Assembly (NCBI GenBank): GCA_012719125.1
Contig: JAAYAY010000352.1
Coordinates: 1 to 64,000, forward strand
Reading direction: 5' to 3'
Length of the DNA: 64,000 nt
Source: Planctomycetaceae bacterium
GTDB lineage: Bacteria > Planctomycetota > Planctomycetia > Pirellulales > Thermoguttaceae
Shown here: in pieces, positions 44,717 to 53,023 of the stretch
Layout: each line of letters starts with the position of its first letter
Numbering within the stretch: position 1 is the stretch's first letter
The notes under the pieces: generated by a model
What the model was told of the DNA's origin: nothing
What the model saw: only the letters and a program-made list of their open reading frames with translations
Database searches by the model: none
Made by a program: the position numbers and the translations under genes

Positions 44717-44900
44717 AAATCCGAAATACGAAACACGAAATCCGAAACAAGTTCCCAATGACGGAAATCCGAATGATCGAGATGGGTTCGGGTCGTGTTG
44801 AATTGACTGGGGCCGAAGCAACTCTGGAGTTGCGAGTTTGGAGCCTTGGCGTTTTCGGTTTTGAGTTTGTTTCGGATTTCGCGTTTCGTATTTCGGATTT
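44717..44900. repeat. long inverted repeat, CCGAAAT family
   Basis: 34-bp arms at 44717-44750 and 44867-44900 (TTTCGGATTTCG and its complement) with one mismatch, separated by 116 bases that include CAACTCTGGAGTTG. Confidence 0.8.
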
Positions 44901-44946
44901 TGCGGCACCCGTTGGGTTAAGCTGAAGAAGGTGGCGCAGAGTCTGC

Positions 44947-46113
44947 ATGCGAATCGCCCATATCATCACGCGTCTGATCATCGGGGGTGCGCAGGAGAAC
45001 ACGGTCTTCTGCTGCGAGGACCTGATCCGGGAGCACGGCGACGACGTGCTGCTGATTACGGGGCCGCCGCTGGGGCCGGAAGGGAGTCTGATCGATCGGG
45101 CTCGCGAATCGGGGGTGCCGATGGAGATGGTGCCCGAGTTGCGGCGAGCGATCCACCCCTGGCACGATCTGCGCAGCTACCGGCGTCTCAAGCGGATTCT
45201 CCGCGACTTTCAACCCGACGTGGTTCACACCCACAGTGCGAAAGGCGGGCTTCTGGGTCGGGCAGCCGCCAGGGCCGTGGGGGTCCCCGCGATCATTCAC
45301 GGGGTGCACGGGGCGCCGTTTCATCCTTACCAGAGCGCGGCGGCGCGAGAGTTCTTTCGCGTTTGCGAGCGATGGGCCGCTTCGAAGTGCGACGCGTTCG
45401 TGAGCGTCGCCGATGCGATGACCGACCTGATGGTCGACGCGAAGGTGGCGCCGCGGGAGAAGTTTACGACGGTCTACAGCGGCATGGAAGTTGAACCGCT
45501 GCTCGAGGCCGGCCGGCACCGCGACCGGGTGCGTCAGGAACTGGGCTACGGGCCGGAGCACGTCGTGGTCGGGAAGATCGCGAGGTTGTTTCATCTCAAG
45601 GGTCACGAGTATGTGATCGAGGCGGCCCGGCGGGTCGTCGAGGCCAATCCGCACGTGCGGTTCTTGTTCATTGGCGACGGCATCCTCACCGAGCGGCACC
45701 TGGAGCGGATTCGTGCGGCGAAGTTGGAGGACTACTTCCAACTGACCGGCCTGGTTCCGCCCGAGCGGATCCCGGAGCTGATCGGGGCGATGGACGTGGT
45801 GGTGCACACGAGTCTGCGGGAAGGGCTGGCTCGCGTTTTGCCTCAAGGCTTGATTGCGGGGCGTCCGGTCGTGAGCTACGACGTCGACGGGGCCCGGGAG
45901 GTCGTGATCAACGGGGAGACGGGCTGCTTGCTTCCGCCCAAGAGTATCGATCCTCTGGCGGATGCCCTGATCGAGTTGGCGGGCGATGAGACGCTGCGGC
46001 GGCGTCTGGGGGAAGAGGGGCGTCGGAGGTTCACCGAGCAGTTTCGCCACGAGGTGATGACGCGACAATTGCGGGAGCTGTACGAGCAGGTGTTGAGGAA
46101 GGGTGAAGGGTGA
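44947..46113 (+). CDS. glycosyltransferase family 4
   Basis: 388 residues of GT-B fold. N-terminal MRIAHIITRLIIGGAQENTV is the usual GT4 opening. HTHSAKGGLLGRAAAR follows, and the donor-site half has ARLFHLKGHEYVIEAARRV and VHTSLREGLARVLPQGL with the family Glu. It transfers a sugar from a nucleotide donor, probably in envelope polysaccharide synthesis. Acceptor unknown. Confidence 0.93.
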   Translation: MRIAHIITRLIIGGAQENTVFCCEDLIREHGDDVLLITGPPLGPEGSLIDRARESGVPMEMVPELRRAIHPWHDLRSYRRLKRILRDFQPDVVHTHSAKGGLLGRAAARAVGVPAIIHGVHGAPFHPYQSAAAREFFRVCERWAASKCDAFVSVADAMTDLMVDAKVAPREKFTTVYSGMEVEPLLEAGRHRDRVRQELGYGPEHVVVGKIARLFHLKGHEYVIEAARRVVEANPHVRFLFIGDGILTERHLERIRAAKLEDYFQLTGLVPPERIPELIGAMDVVVHTSLREGLARVLPQGLIAGRPVVSYDVDGAREVVINGETGCLLPPKSIDPLADALIELAGDETLRRRLGEEGRRRFTEQFRHEVMTRQLRELYEQVLRKGEG

Positions 46114-46170
46114 AGTTTGAAGGGTGAAAAGGGAGAAAGGGTGTAGGTGGGTGATCGTTGCCGGGCCGCA

Positions 46171-46186
46171 GGGCAGGGCAGGGGGG
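46171..46186 (+). promoter_or_regulatory. KOPS-like tandem GGGCAGGG
   Basis: Two overlapping GGGCAGGG units in an intergenic region, rightward polarity. Confidence 0.5.
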
Positions 46187-46275
46187 ATGCGTTTCTGGGG
46201 CTCGCTTGCGCTTCTTGAAGTTGCGCTGTTTGATGGGCTGGCTCTCAAAAGCCGAGTTTTCTGGCAGTTCTTGTG

Positions 46276-46300
46276 GTCGGCTCTGGAGAGCCGACCTACG
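46276..46300. repeat. GGCTCTGGAGAGCC palindrome
   Basis: GTCGGCTCTGGAGAGCCGAC then CTACG. A related copy lies inside the glycosyltransferase gene at 52041-52070. Confidence 0.75.
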
Positions 46301-46603
46301 TTTCGTGAGGGATTCGGGGGTGGTGGGGAAATGGGTCTTATGTCCTCGCTCGCGCTTCGGGTTGGTGTGGGGTTGTGCCGCGGCAACAAGATAGGGGATT
46401 TGTGTATTTCAGGAAGACGCGAAAAGCTGGTTGATTGCAATTGTTCTGGTGTTGGCTGGACGTTAGACTGAATTGACTGGCAATATGAGGGGGGTGGCTG
46501 GCAAATACCCGACGTTCAGGGGGGCTTGCGGCTTGTGATATTGCCGGCGTGTGTGGGCCAGATTTGACGAAAGGGCGGTTTCGCGGCGTGATGAGGCAGC
46601 GAC

Positions 46604-47482
46604 GTGAGCAGTGCCAGCCACGGCTTCGCCGGGCCTTACCGGTTGCTCAACATCATCAACACGGGCCAGACCAGCCAGGTATGGCAGGCGTATGATGACT
46701 CTGCGCAGATGCATGTGGCAGTGAAGATGCTGCAGGCGGATTACGCGCGGGATCGGGAACACGTGAATTTCCTCAAATGGGAGTACGCGGTCGCCGGGAA
46801 GATCCAGCACGAGCGGATTTGTCGTGTCTACAAATTCGGCCGGGAGCGGGGGATTCCGTTCTTGGGGCTGGAGTGGTTTGCCGCCCCGAATCTGAAGATT
46901 CGGATCCAGCAATCTCCCGGCAAGCTGGTCAAGATCTCGCGTCGGGTGGCAATCCAGGCCACCGAGGGGGTGGCGGAGTTCTGCCGCCTCGGCTGGGTGC
47001 ATCGAGACGTCAAGCCCGACAATTTCCTGGTCAGCGATTCAGGGCAGGTGAAGCTGATCGATTTCGGTCTGGCCCACCGGGCCAAAAAGGGTTGGGCGAA
47101 GATGTTCGCCCGAAAATCGAAGGTCCAGGGCACGCGGAGCTACATGTCGCCGGAGCAGATCCGGGGGAAACCGCTGGACGAACGGGCGGATCTGTACAGC
47201 CTGGCCTGCACGCTTTTTGAGCTGTTCTCGGGCAAGCCACCTTATACGGGGGTGAGCGCCAACGATCTGTTGATGCAGCACATCAAATCCCCCGTTCCGT
47301 GGCTCAGGACACGGAATTCAGATGCCACCAGTGAGCTATCCGAGCTCCTCCAAGTGGCGATGGCGAAGGACCCGGAGAAGCGGCATAGCTCAATTGAGGA
47401 GTTTCTGGCACGATTGCGGTCGATTAGAATGCTCGAATCGGTGGCAAATGAGGCAGAGATTGCCGAAGATGCCGCGGAATAG
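46604..47482 (+). CDS. serine/threonine protein kinase
   Basis: 292 residues; GTG start with GAGG ~7 nt upstream. Hanks-type kinase: glycine loop region NIINTGQTSQVWQAYDD, ATP-binding Lys in HVAVKMLQAD, catalytic loop HRDVKPDNFLVS, metal loop LIDFGLAHRA and SYMSPEQIRG. No transmembrane or sensor tail, so it is cytosolic. Located between a glycosyltransferase and accA. Target unknown. Confidence 0.93.
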   Translation: MSSASHGFAGPYRLLNIINTGQTSQVWQAYDDSAQMHVAVKMLQADYARDREHVNFLKWEYAVAGKIQHERICRVYKFGRERGIPFLGLEWFAAPNLKIRIQQSPGKLVKISRRVAIQATEGVAEFCRLGWVHRDVKPDNFLVSDSGQVKLIDFGLAHRAKKGWAKMFARKSKVQGTRSYMSPEQIRGKPLDERADLYSLACTLFELFSGKPPYTGVSANDLLMQHIKSPVPWLRTRNSDATSELSELLQVAMAKDPEKRHSSIEEFLARLRSIRMLESVANEAEIAEDAAE

Positions 47483-47539
47483 ACGATAAACAGGTTTGAG
47501 CAATTCCCTTCGCCAGATTTCCACCCGATTGCCAGAGCA

Positions 47540-47556
47540 GGGGAGGGCAGGGGGGT
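47540..47556 (+). promoter_or_regulatory. KOPS-like G-rich motif
   Basis: GGGGAGGGCAGGGGGG contains GGGCAGGG at 47545 and overlaps the accA upstream region. Rightward polarity. Confidence 0.45.
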
Positions 47557-47596
47557 GGCGCAAGGTCAGTCACGAATACCAGGACGGAAAAAGTCG

Positions 47597-48640
47597 ATGC
47601 CCGGCGAATATCGCTTGTCGTTTGAGCGTCCCATTTACGAGTTGGAAGCGCGGATCGAGAAGCTTCAGAAGATCAAGACCCCCGAGGCGGAACGGGATGT
47701 CCGCCTGATGCGGCGCGACCTGGTCGAGTTGAAGAAGCGGACGTACAGCAATCTGAAGCCCTGGGAGACAGTCGAGGTCGCCCGGTGCCCGGAGCGGCCG
47801 TTGACGGACGACTACCTGGCGCTGTGTTTTGACGAATTCGTCGAGTTGCATGGCGACAAGTTCTTCGGCGACGATCGAGCGATTCGCACCGGTTGGGCCA
47901 AGATCGACCGGTTCAAGGTGATGGTCGTGGGCCACCAGAAAGGTCGCGATTACAAGCAGCGGATCGCCTGCAACTACGGTTGTGCCCATCCGGAAGGCTA
48001 CCGGAAGGCGATCGGCAAGATGCAGATGGCAGCCAAGTACGGCATGCCGGTGATCTGCTTCATCGACACGCCGGGGGCCTACCCGGGGATCGCAGCCGAG
48101 GAGCGGGGCCAGGCGCAGGTGATCGCCAGCGCGATGTTCGAAATGTCGCGTTTGCCGACGCCGATCATCTGCGTGGTCATCGGCGAAGGCGGTTCCGGCG
48201 GGGCCCTGGGAATCGGCGTGGGCGATCGGGTGGCGATGCTCGAGCACGCCTACTACTCGGTCATCAGTCCGGAGGGCTGCGCCGGCATCTTGTGGAAAAG
48301 CCACGAGTACAAGGAGCAGGCGGCCAAGGCGTTGCGGATGACGTCGAAGGATCTGATCAAGCTGGGCGTGATCGACGAAGTGATCAAGGAGCCCGACGGG
48401 GGCGCCCACCGCGATCATCACCTGACGGCCAGTCGCATGGGAATGTTTTTGCGGAACACGCTGCGCGAACTGGTGGAGATTCCCAAGGACGCTCTGGTCG
48501 AACAGCGCTATCAGCGATTCCGGCGAATGGGTGCGTTCATCGAGAACGGGCACTTGGTAGGCCAATGCCTGTACGACCCCGGCGCCGTCCAAGCGGTGCC
48601 GGCTCCACATGCCGAGGTGGCAGAGCGGGTGGACGTGTAG
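47597..48640 (+). CDS. accA: acetyl-CoA carboxylase carboxyltransferase subunit alpha
   Basis: 347 residues. The ATG at 47597 begins MPGEYRLSFERPIYELEARI, the family N-terminus. Carboxyltransferase features are MPVICFIDTPGAYPGIAAEE and GEGGSGGALGIGVGDRV. With AccD it moves the carboxyl group from biotin to acetyl-CoA, making malonyl-CoA for fatty acid synthesis. The partner accD is not in the window. A clear terminator follows at 48737. Confidence 0.95.
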   Translation: MPGEYRLSFERPIYELEARIEKLQKIKTPEAERDVRLMRRDLVELKKRTYSNLKPWETVEVARCPERPLTDDYLALCFDEFVELHGDKFFGDDRAIRTGWAKIDRFKVMVVGHQKGRDYKQRIACNYGCAHPEGYRKAIGKMQMAAKYGMPVICFIDTPGAYPGIAAEERGQAQVIASAMFEMSRLPTPIICVVIGEGGSGGALGIGVGDRVAMLEHAYYSVISPEGCAGILWKSHEYKEQAAKALRMTSKDLIKLGVIDEVIKEPDGGAHRDHHLTASRMGMFLRNTLRELVEIPKDALVEQRYQRFRRMGAFIENGHLVGQCLYDPGAVQAVPAPHAEVAERVDV

Positions 48641-48646
48641 GGAGTT

Positions 48647-48700
48647 GTTGGGGTTCAGGGTTCGGGAATAGGGTTCAGGCGTCAGGGTTCGGGGTTCAGG
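48647..48700. repeat. GGGTTCA-type heptamer repeat
   Basis: GTTGGGGTTCAGGGTTCGGG and following units, 7-bp period with interruptions; plus-oriented. Confidence 0.75.
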
Positions 48701-48736
48701 AGCTTGTTGGGGGGGTGGAACCTGATGCCAGGAAAG

Positions 48737-48758
48737 ACCGGCTTTGGCCGGTTTTTTT
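48737..48758 (+). terminator. Rho-independent terminator of accA
   Basis: Stem ACCGGC / GCCGGT with a TTTG loop, followed by six T residues and preceded by A residues. Located ~100 bases after the accA stop. Confidence 0.8.
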
Positions 48759-48770
48759 GTGCGAGGAACG

Positions 48771-48786
48771 GGGCAGGGCAGGGGGG
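48771..48786 (+). promoter_or_regulatory. KOPS-like tandem GGGCAGGG
   Basis: GGGCAGGGCAGGGGGG, two overlapping octamers, rightward. Confidence 0.5.
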
Positions 48787-48902
48787 CAGCCCGCGCAGCG
48801 GGCGACACGACGTAGCCACGTGGCGTCAGCCCGTGGACATCGGCATCCCGCTTTCACTTCACAAGCCCGCTCAGCCGCCGACACGCCTGAACAGAATTGA
48901 AC

Positions 48903-48920
48903 GGGGCAGGGCAGGGGGGG
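48903..48920 (+). promoter_or_regulatory. KOPS-like tandem GGGCAGGG
   Basis: GGGGCAGGGCAGGGGGGG, the last strong rightward copy before the polarity switch. GGGAAGGG variants follow at 48918 and 48946. Confidence 0.5.
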
Positions 48921-48969
48921 AAGGGTGAAGGTCGAATTGTGAAGAGGGAAGGGGAGGATTACACTGGTC

Positions 48970-50775
48970 GTGAGGAAACGACTGGTGGTAGCTGGTGTTG
49001 AGTTGCCCATGGGGGTTGGGGAGACGGCAGTGGCGAAACCGAACACGGTTACCCGATCGCGGCGGCGGTGGTGGTTGCAGTTCAGTCTGCGGGGGGTGTT
49101 CTTGCTCATGCTGGTGGTGGCGTTGGGGTCGGGGTGGATTGTGAACGAGCGACGGAAGGTGTGGTTGGAGGATCGGGCGGTTGAGGAGATTGAGAGGCTG
49201 GGTGGAAATGTCTTTCGTGAGTCTGACGGAACACACAGTCCGCTAAGTGCAGCACTATCTTATCGCCAGCGGGCATTTGGCGAAAACTGTGACCGAACCG
49301 TATATGCCGCTTCCTACCCACCGGGGGTACAACGCGAAGACCTGACTACCCTCGGATATCTGCGCGCTTTGAAACGCCTGCAATTGGCGGGAGCCTGTAT
49401 CGGCGACGAATTCGTTTCCGAAATCCTGCGACATCGAGAATTGGAGGAACTGGACCTTTCAGGAACAGATGTCACGGACGTTGGGGCTCGACAACTCATC
49501 CACCTGCCGAAGCTCAAGATCTTGTATGTGGATCATACCGCCGTCAGCGATTCGACGTTGACGGTGTTAGGCAAGAAGTCCTTCGAGAAACTCTCTTGTG
49601 ATGATACTGAAATCACCTCTGAAGGTGCCATGCGTTTCGCCCGCATGCAGCACTCGCTCCGGCATTTTGAACCCTATCCGGCACCGTCTGCAAATCATCG
49701 CAACGCCGCCAGACAATTGACTCAGCTTGGTGCGTTGCTTCACACACGACTGAGAGATCACGACAAGGGCTGGAGACGCACCGTGACGGAAGTCACGATC
49801 GGTGACGCTTGGCACGGATCACCAGCAGATTTGTGTTACCTGTCGGAAATCGAATCCCTCGACTTCGAGGCTCTCGACGCGGCTGCATGTTCCGAGGAGT
49901 ATCTGGCGGAACTGGCTCGACTGGATGTCTCACCAGGGTTGGAGTTCTCTGTGGAAGACACAGACCGCGTCTCGGATGCCTCAATCTCCCCAAGATCATT
50001 GTACGTTCTGGGAAAGCCCAAGTCGCTGACAAGCATACGCCTGTGCCTCCCAAGAATTCGAAAGGAAACTCTCGGTTGCCTTCCCCAAGTGAGGCATCTC
50101 CAGAGCGTAGAACTGATAGTCGATTGGAATGGCGCCTCGAACATCGCAGTGGAGGCTTTCGAGCCTTTGACTCGCTGCGATGAGCTCAAGGCTCTGAAAC
50201 TCTCGTGGTTCGTTCTTCCCAGAGGAACACTTGAACTGTTGAGCAAATCCTGAGAGCTGGAGGATCTGAGTCTGGAGTATTGTGATGTCTCACAGTGTGA
50301 TTTGGCATGTTTGCATCGGCTGGAGCGGTTGCGAAAACTCGCGATCGGCGGTTCTCCCGGCGGCAGACTGCACATACTGCTCGCCATCGGACGTTTGCCG
50401 ACTGTCGAGGAGTTACGTCTCACGGATCTCATGCTTTCAGAAGAGGAGATCAAAGGTCTTGCCGGCTTTCCCAAGCTGCGCACGTTGGTGATTCAGGGGA
50501 CAATAATGATCGGGGATGATGACGTTGCTGAGTTGTCGAAGCTGAAATCACTGGAAACCTCATTGTTTCATCGTCTGGACGTTAGCGGAGGATTGGGGAA
50601 CTACAGACCTTTGACAACTCGATCACTTGAATACCTTCGTGAAATGGCCAACTTGCGAGTCGTTGAACTGCCCGAAGGATGTGGCCTGGATTCTGACACG
50701 ATCACCGACTTTGAGGAAGAAATCGCTGGCCGATCAGGCGTGCGAGACCGAGAAACCAGAGAAATCCGGGAGTAA
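48970..50775 (+). pseudogene. membrane-anchored LRR-like protein interrupted by in-frame TGA
   Basis: A GTG start at 48970 opens a 427-residue frame with an N-terminal helix (LQFSLRGVFLLMLVVALGSG, the planctomycete RFSLR-type anchor). LRR-like units follow (LEELDLSGTDVTDVGARQL). A TGA at 50251-50253 stops it, but the same frame continues to 50775 with further LRR units (ELEDLSLEYC; VEELRLTDLMLSEEEIKGL). A CGA-to-TGA change would explain the stop. The downstream part could be translated from the ATG at 50302. It is a recent nonsense pseudogene or a sequence error. Confidence 0.75.
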
Positions 50776-50798
50776 GGGGCTACAACAACTTCGGCAGT

Positions 50799-52619
50799 CT
50801 ACCGCCCGCCCTCCAACGACTCGACCGCCGCTTGGTAATCTTCGTAGCGGTAGATTTCCAGGAGGGGCACGTTGAAACGCCAGGGGCCGAGGCCGTGATG
50901 GTGGAGGTACTTCTTGTAGACTGGCTGGGCGTTTCTCAATAGCCATTGGTCCGGGGGCATGCAGGCGCTGGGACGGCGTTGGATAACGTACCAGCGGCAG
51001 CGGCCGGGGGCCTCGGGGCGGTACTCGACGGGGAGCGTGCCCCAGGTGCGCATCAGGGCTAGGCTTTCCACGGAGCCGGAGCCGAACAGGACCTTTTCGT
51101 TCTTGGGAGTGTTGGCTCTGAGCCAGTCGAGGACTTCGCGGTCGAGGGAGTCCCAGTAGTAGGTCGGTTCCATGCCGACCCGAGTGGCGCCGGGCAGCCC
51201 GCCGATGACGAGGTTGTAGTAGGAAAGCCACTGGGGGGCGTACCAGAAAAGGCTGGTGGCACTGCCGAGGAAGATCAGGACAACCGCCCACGTGTGCCAC
51301 TGCTTGCTTGCCAAGCAGTGCCAGAGGTTGAACTTGTCATGTTTGGATGGTGAAGCACTGCTTGGCAAGCAAGCAGTGGCACACGGCGTTGGAGTACGGG
51401 CTTCAGCCCGTCTCTTTGAAACGCCACCTTTGCGCCACGAACGGCAGGCTGAAGCCTGGACTCCAACCACTCCGACGGCGACGAGCGCGGCGAGGAAGGC
51501 GAAGGCGGGCAGAAACAGCCGGATGCCGTCGTGGGGCGGCGTGTCGGGCAAGGCGCGGACGACGAGGAGGATGATCCAGTTGAGGATCAGGAGAATGCCC
51601 GCCCGGTCGGCGAGGCCGCGGCGGAGAATCGACGTCAGGCCGACGAGTGCGAGGGCAAGCAGGCCGACGGGGACGGCGACGGCGGTCCAGACGAGGGTGT
51701 TGTACCACGGCAATGGATGGCGCAGGTCGTACATGCAGCCAAGGAAGAAGTTGGCCACGTTGAGTTGCCGGTTGGTGTTCAAGTGAAAGAAAGTCGCCAG
51801 CCCCCGGATCGGTTCGTGCCAGAGCGGCGGGTTGAGCAGGTAGAAGGTGGCCAGGGCGACGGGCAGGCCGATCGCCAGCGTGACCAGCGCCCGGCGATCG
51901 CGATAGAGGGCCGCCCAAACGACAAACGGGATCGGGGCGATCCAGCCGGTCGCCTTGGTGCTCATGGTCATGCCGAGGAAGATGCCGAAGAGGATCGGGG
52001 CCAGACCGATGCGCAAGCGGAGAGTATTCCCGTCCTTCTTGGGCTCGGCTCTGGAGAGCCAAGCTACGTCGGACGGGAAGGCGGCCCAGGCGAGGATCCA
52101 GCACGCGGTGAGAGGGCCGTCGCAGGTGGCGAAGTGGCCGTGAGCGAAGAGTCGCGGCTGGAGAAAGAGCGCGAGTGCGGCGGCCCAGCCGGCGGCCTGG
52201 CCGTAGTCGCGGCTCATCCGGTAGAACATCGCCCCGGCAGCCAGGGCGAACAGAAGCATCGGCCCCAGACGCCAGGCCGTAAGCGGAGGCAAAAGTAACT
52301 GGCTGAGGGTGTGGCCGGCGGCGATCACGATCCCGTAGAAGGCCGGGTGGCCTTCGATCTGGGTCGTGTAGGGCCAGCCGTCGGCGATCCCTTCACGGCT
52401 CAGCGGATGCGCCCGATCGGGGGGGCCCTGTTGGAACCAGGATTGGGCCCAGCCGGTGATGCGTTGGGCACGGCTGATGGCGTTGCCCTCATCCCAGACG
52501 ATCGGCAACTGCGGAGAGGTCGCTAGCAGCGCGGCGAACGCACAAAGCCCGACCGCGGCGGCGCGGACTCTCAGCGCTCGGCGGTCGTTTGGGGTCGGGA
52601 TCTCGGACACAATCTCCAT
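50799..52619 (-). CDS. GT39-like membrane glycosyltransferase with repeat-derived insertions
   Basis: 606 residues, GT-C fold. The family acidic motif PIVWDEGNAISRAQ lies near the N-terminus in the first lumenal loop, followed by about ten membrane helices. The ATG at 52619 is the first plausible start; upstream in-frame sequence is repeat DNA. Residues encoded by 51292-51467 interrupt the helix region with a Cys/Lys-rich stretch (GVVGVQASACRSWRKGG ... HKFNLWHCLASKQ-type) that derives from palindromic repeats, and 52041-52070 adds AWLSRAEPKK. It transfers a sugar from a polyprenyl carrier. Confidence 0.82.
   Translation of the reverse strand: MEIVSEIPTPNDRRALRVRAAAVGLCAFAALLATSPQLPIVWDEGNAISRAQRITGWAQSWFQQGPPDRAHPLSREGIADGWPYTTQIEGHPAFYGIVIAAGHTLSQLLLPPLTAWRLGPMLLFALAAGAMFYRMSRDYGQAAGWAAALALFLQPRLFAHGHFATCDGPLTACWILAWAAFPSDVAWLSRAEPKKDGNTLRLRIGLAPILFGIFLGMTMSTKATGWIAPIPFVVWAALYRDRRALVTLAIGLPVALATFYLLNPPLWHEPIRGLATFFHLNTNRQLNVANFFLGCMYDLRHPLPWYNTLVWTAVAVPVGLLALALVGLTSILRRGLADRAGILLILNWIILLVVRALPDTPPHDGIRLFLPAFAFLAALVAVGVVGVQASACRSWRKGGVSKRRAEARTPTPCATACLPSSASPSKHDKFNLWHCLASKQWHTWAVVLIFLGSATSLFWYAPQWLSYYNLVIGGLPGATRVGMEPTYYWDSLDREVLDWLRANTPKNEKVLFGSGSVESLALMRTWGTLPVEYRPEAPGRCRWYVIQRRPSACMPPDQWLLRNAQPVYKKYLHHHGLGPWRFNVPLLEIYRYEDYQAAVESLEGGR
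51292..51384. repeat. 30-bp inverted repeat inside GT39 gene
   Basis: GTGTGCCACTGCTTGCTTGC plus ten bases (51292-51321) is the exact reverse complement of 51355-51384. Same family as the pair at 54118-54189. Confidence 0.85.
51388..51467. repeat. second nested inverted repeat inside GT39 gene
   Basis: GTTGGAGTACGGGCTTCAGC (51388) and CTGAAGCCTGGACTCCAAC (ending 51467) are near-complementary, directly after the 30-bp repeat. Confidence 0.75.
52041..52070. repeat. GGCTCTGGAGAGCC palindrome inside GT39 gene
   Basis: GGCTCGGCTCTGGAGAGCC then AAGCTACGTC; compare 46276-46300. Confidence 0.7.
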
Positions 52620-52655
52620 CCGATTGATTCTAGTCGGCGGCGCGGATTCGTGCGC

Positions 52656-52731
52656 AAAAAAGGGGTCAGGACTCATTTGTGCGCAGCACCCGAAGGGCCG
52701 TCCACGGCAAATGAGTCCTGACCCCTTTTTT
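52656..52731. repeat. 23-bp hairpin with conserved GCACCCGAAGGGCCGT loop
   Basis: AAAAAAGGGGTCAGGACTCA plus TTT (52656-52678) pairs perfectly with 52709-52731. The loop matches that at 14812-14840, but the stem sequence is unrelated. Confidence 0.85.
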
Positions 52732-52770
52732 GACGCTTGGACCCGACCTTCGACCCGGCTTGGAAACGGC

Positions 52771-52825
52771 TGTCCGCAGCACCCGAAGGGCCGTCCACGG
52801 CAAAAATGAGTCCTGACCCTTTTTG
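52771..52825. repeat. partial copy of the same hairpin
   Basis: Carries the loop (GCAGCACCCGAAGGGCCGT) and right arm (ATGAGTCCTGACCC then T-run) but no left arm. Confidence 0.8.
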
Positions 52826-52883
52826 GTGCCTGGACCCGATGTTCAACGGGGCTTGAAAACGGGCCTGATTCGGAACCTCTCCA

Positions 52884-52911
52884 ACGTCCGATAATGTTTC
52901 TTATGTTCGGT
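52884..52911. other. dif-like Xer recombination site candidate
   Basis: ACGTCCGATAA, six-base spacer TGTTTC, then TTATGTTCGGT. The right arm begins with TTATGTT, the conserved start of XerD half-sites, and the layout is 11-6-11 as in dif; about 17 of 28 bases match E. coli dif by eye. It falls in the interval where KOPS-like motifs reverse. The match is weak. Confidence 0.35.
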
Positions 52912-53023
52912 CGCCAATAGCAAAAATCCCGGGAAATACCGGGGTTCTTAAAAGACGCCGAACGGCTGCCTGGAGCGTTCTCTGAGGTCGTCGGCAGCCC
53001 GACTTCCGCCCCCCTGCAAAGCC

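Larger units (their letters stand above)
46114..46603. other. intergenic region with G-rich repeats
   Basis: No gene seen. Contains GGGTGAA-type heptamers (46097-46137), tandem GGGCAGGG (46171-46183) and a GTCGGCTCTGGAGAGCCGAC palindrome (46276-46295). Confidence 0.55.
48641..48969. other. intergenic region after accA
   Basis: Holds a heptamer repeat, a terminator and two KOPS-like tandems. No gene seen. Confidence 0.6.
52620..53023. other. intergenic region with hairpins and dif-like site
   Basis: No gene. Holds two hairpins of the GCACCCGAAGGGCCGT-loop family and a dif-like sequence between two minus-strand genes. Confidence 0.55.

Noticed and set aside
50251-50253. TGA as a selenocysteine codon
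   Set aside because: The context is an LRR region without a redox motif, no SECIS-like hairpin was seen, and a CGA-to-TGA change is simpler.
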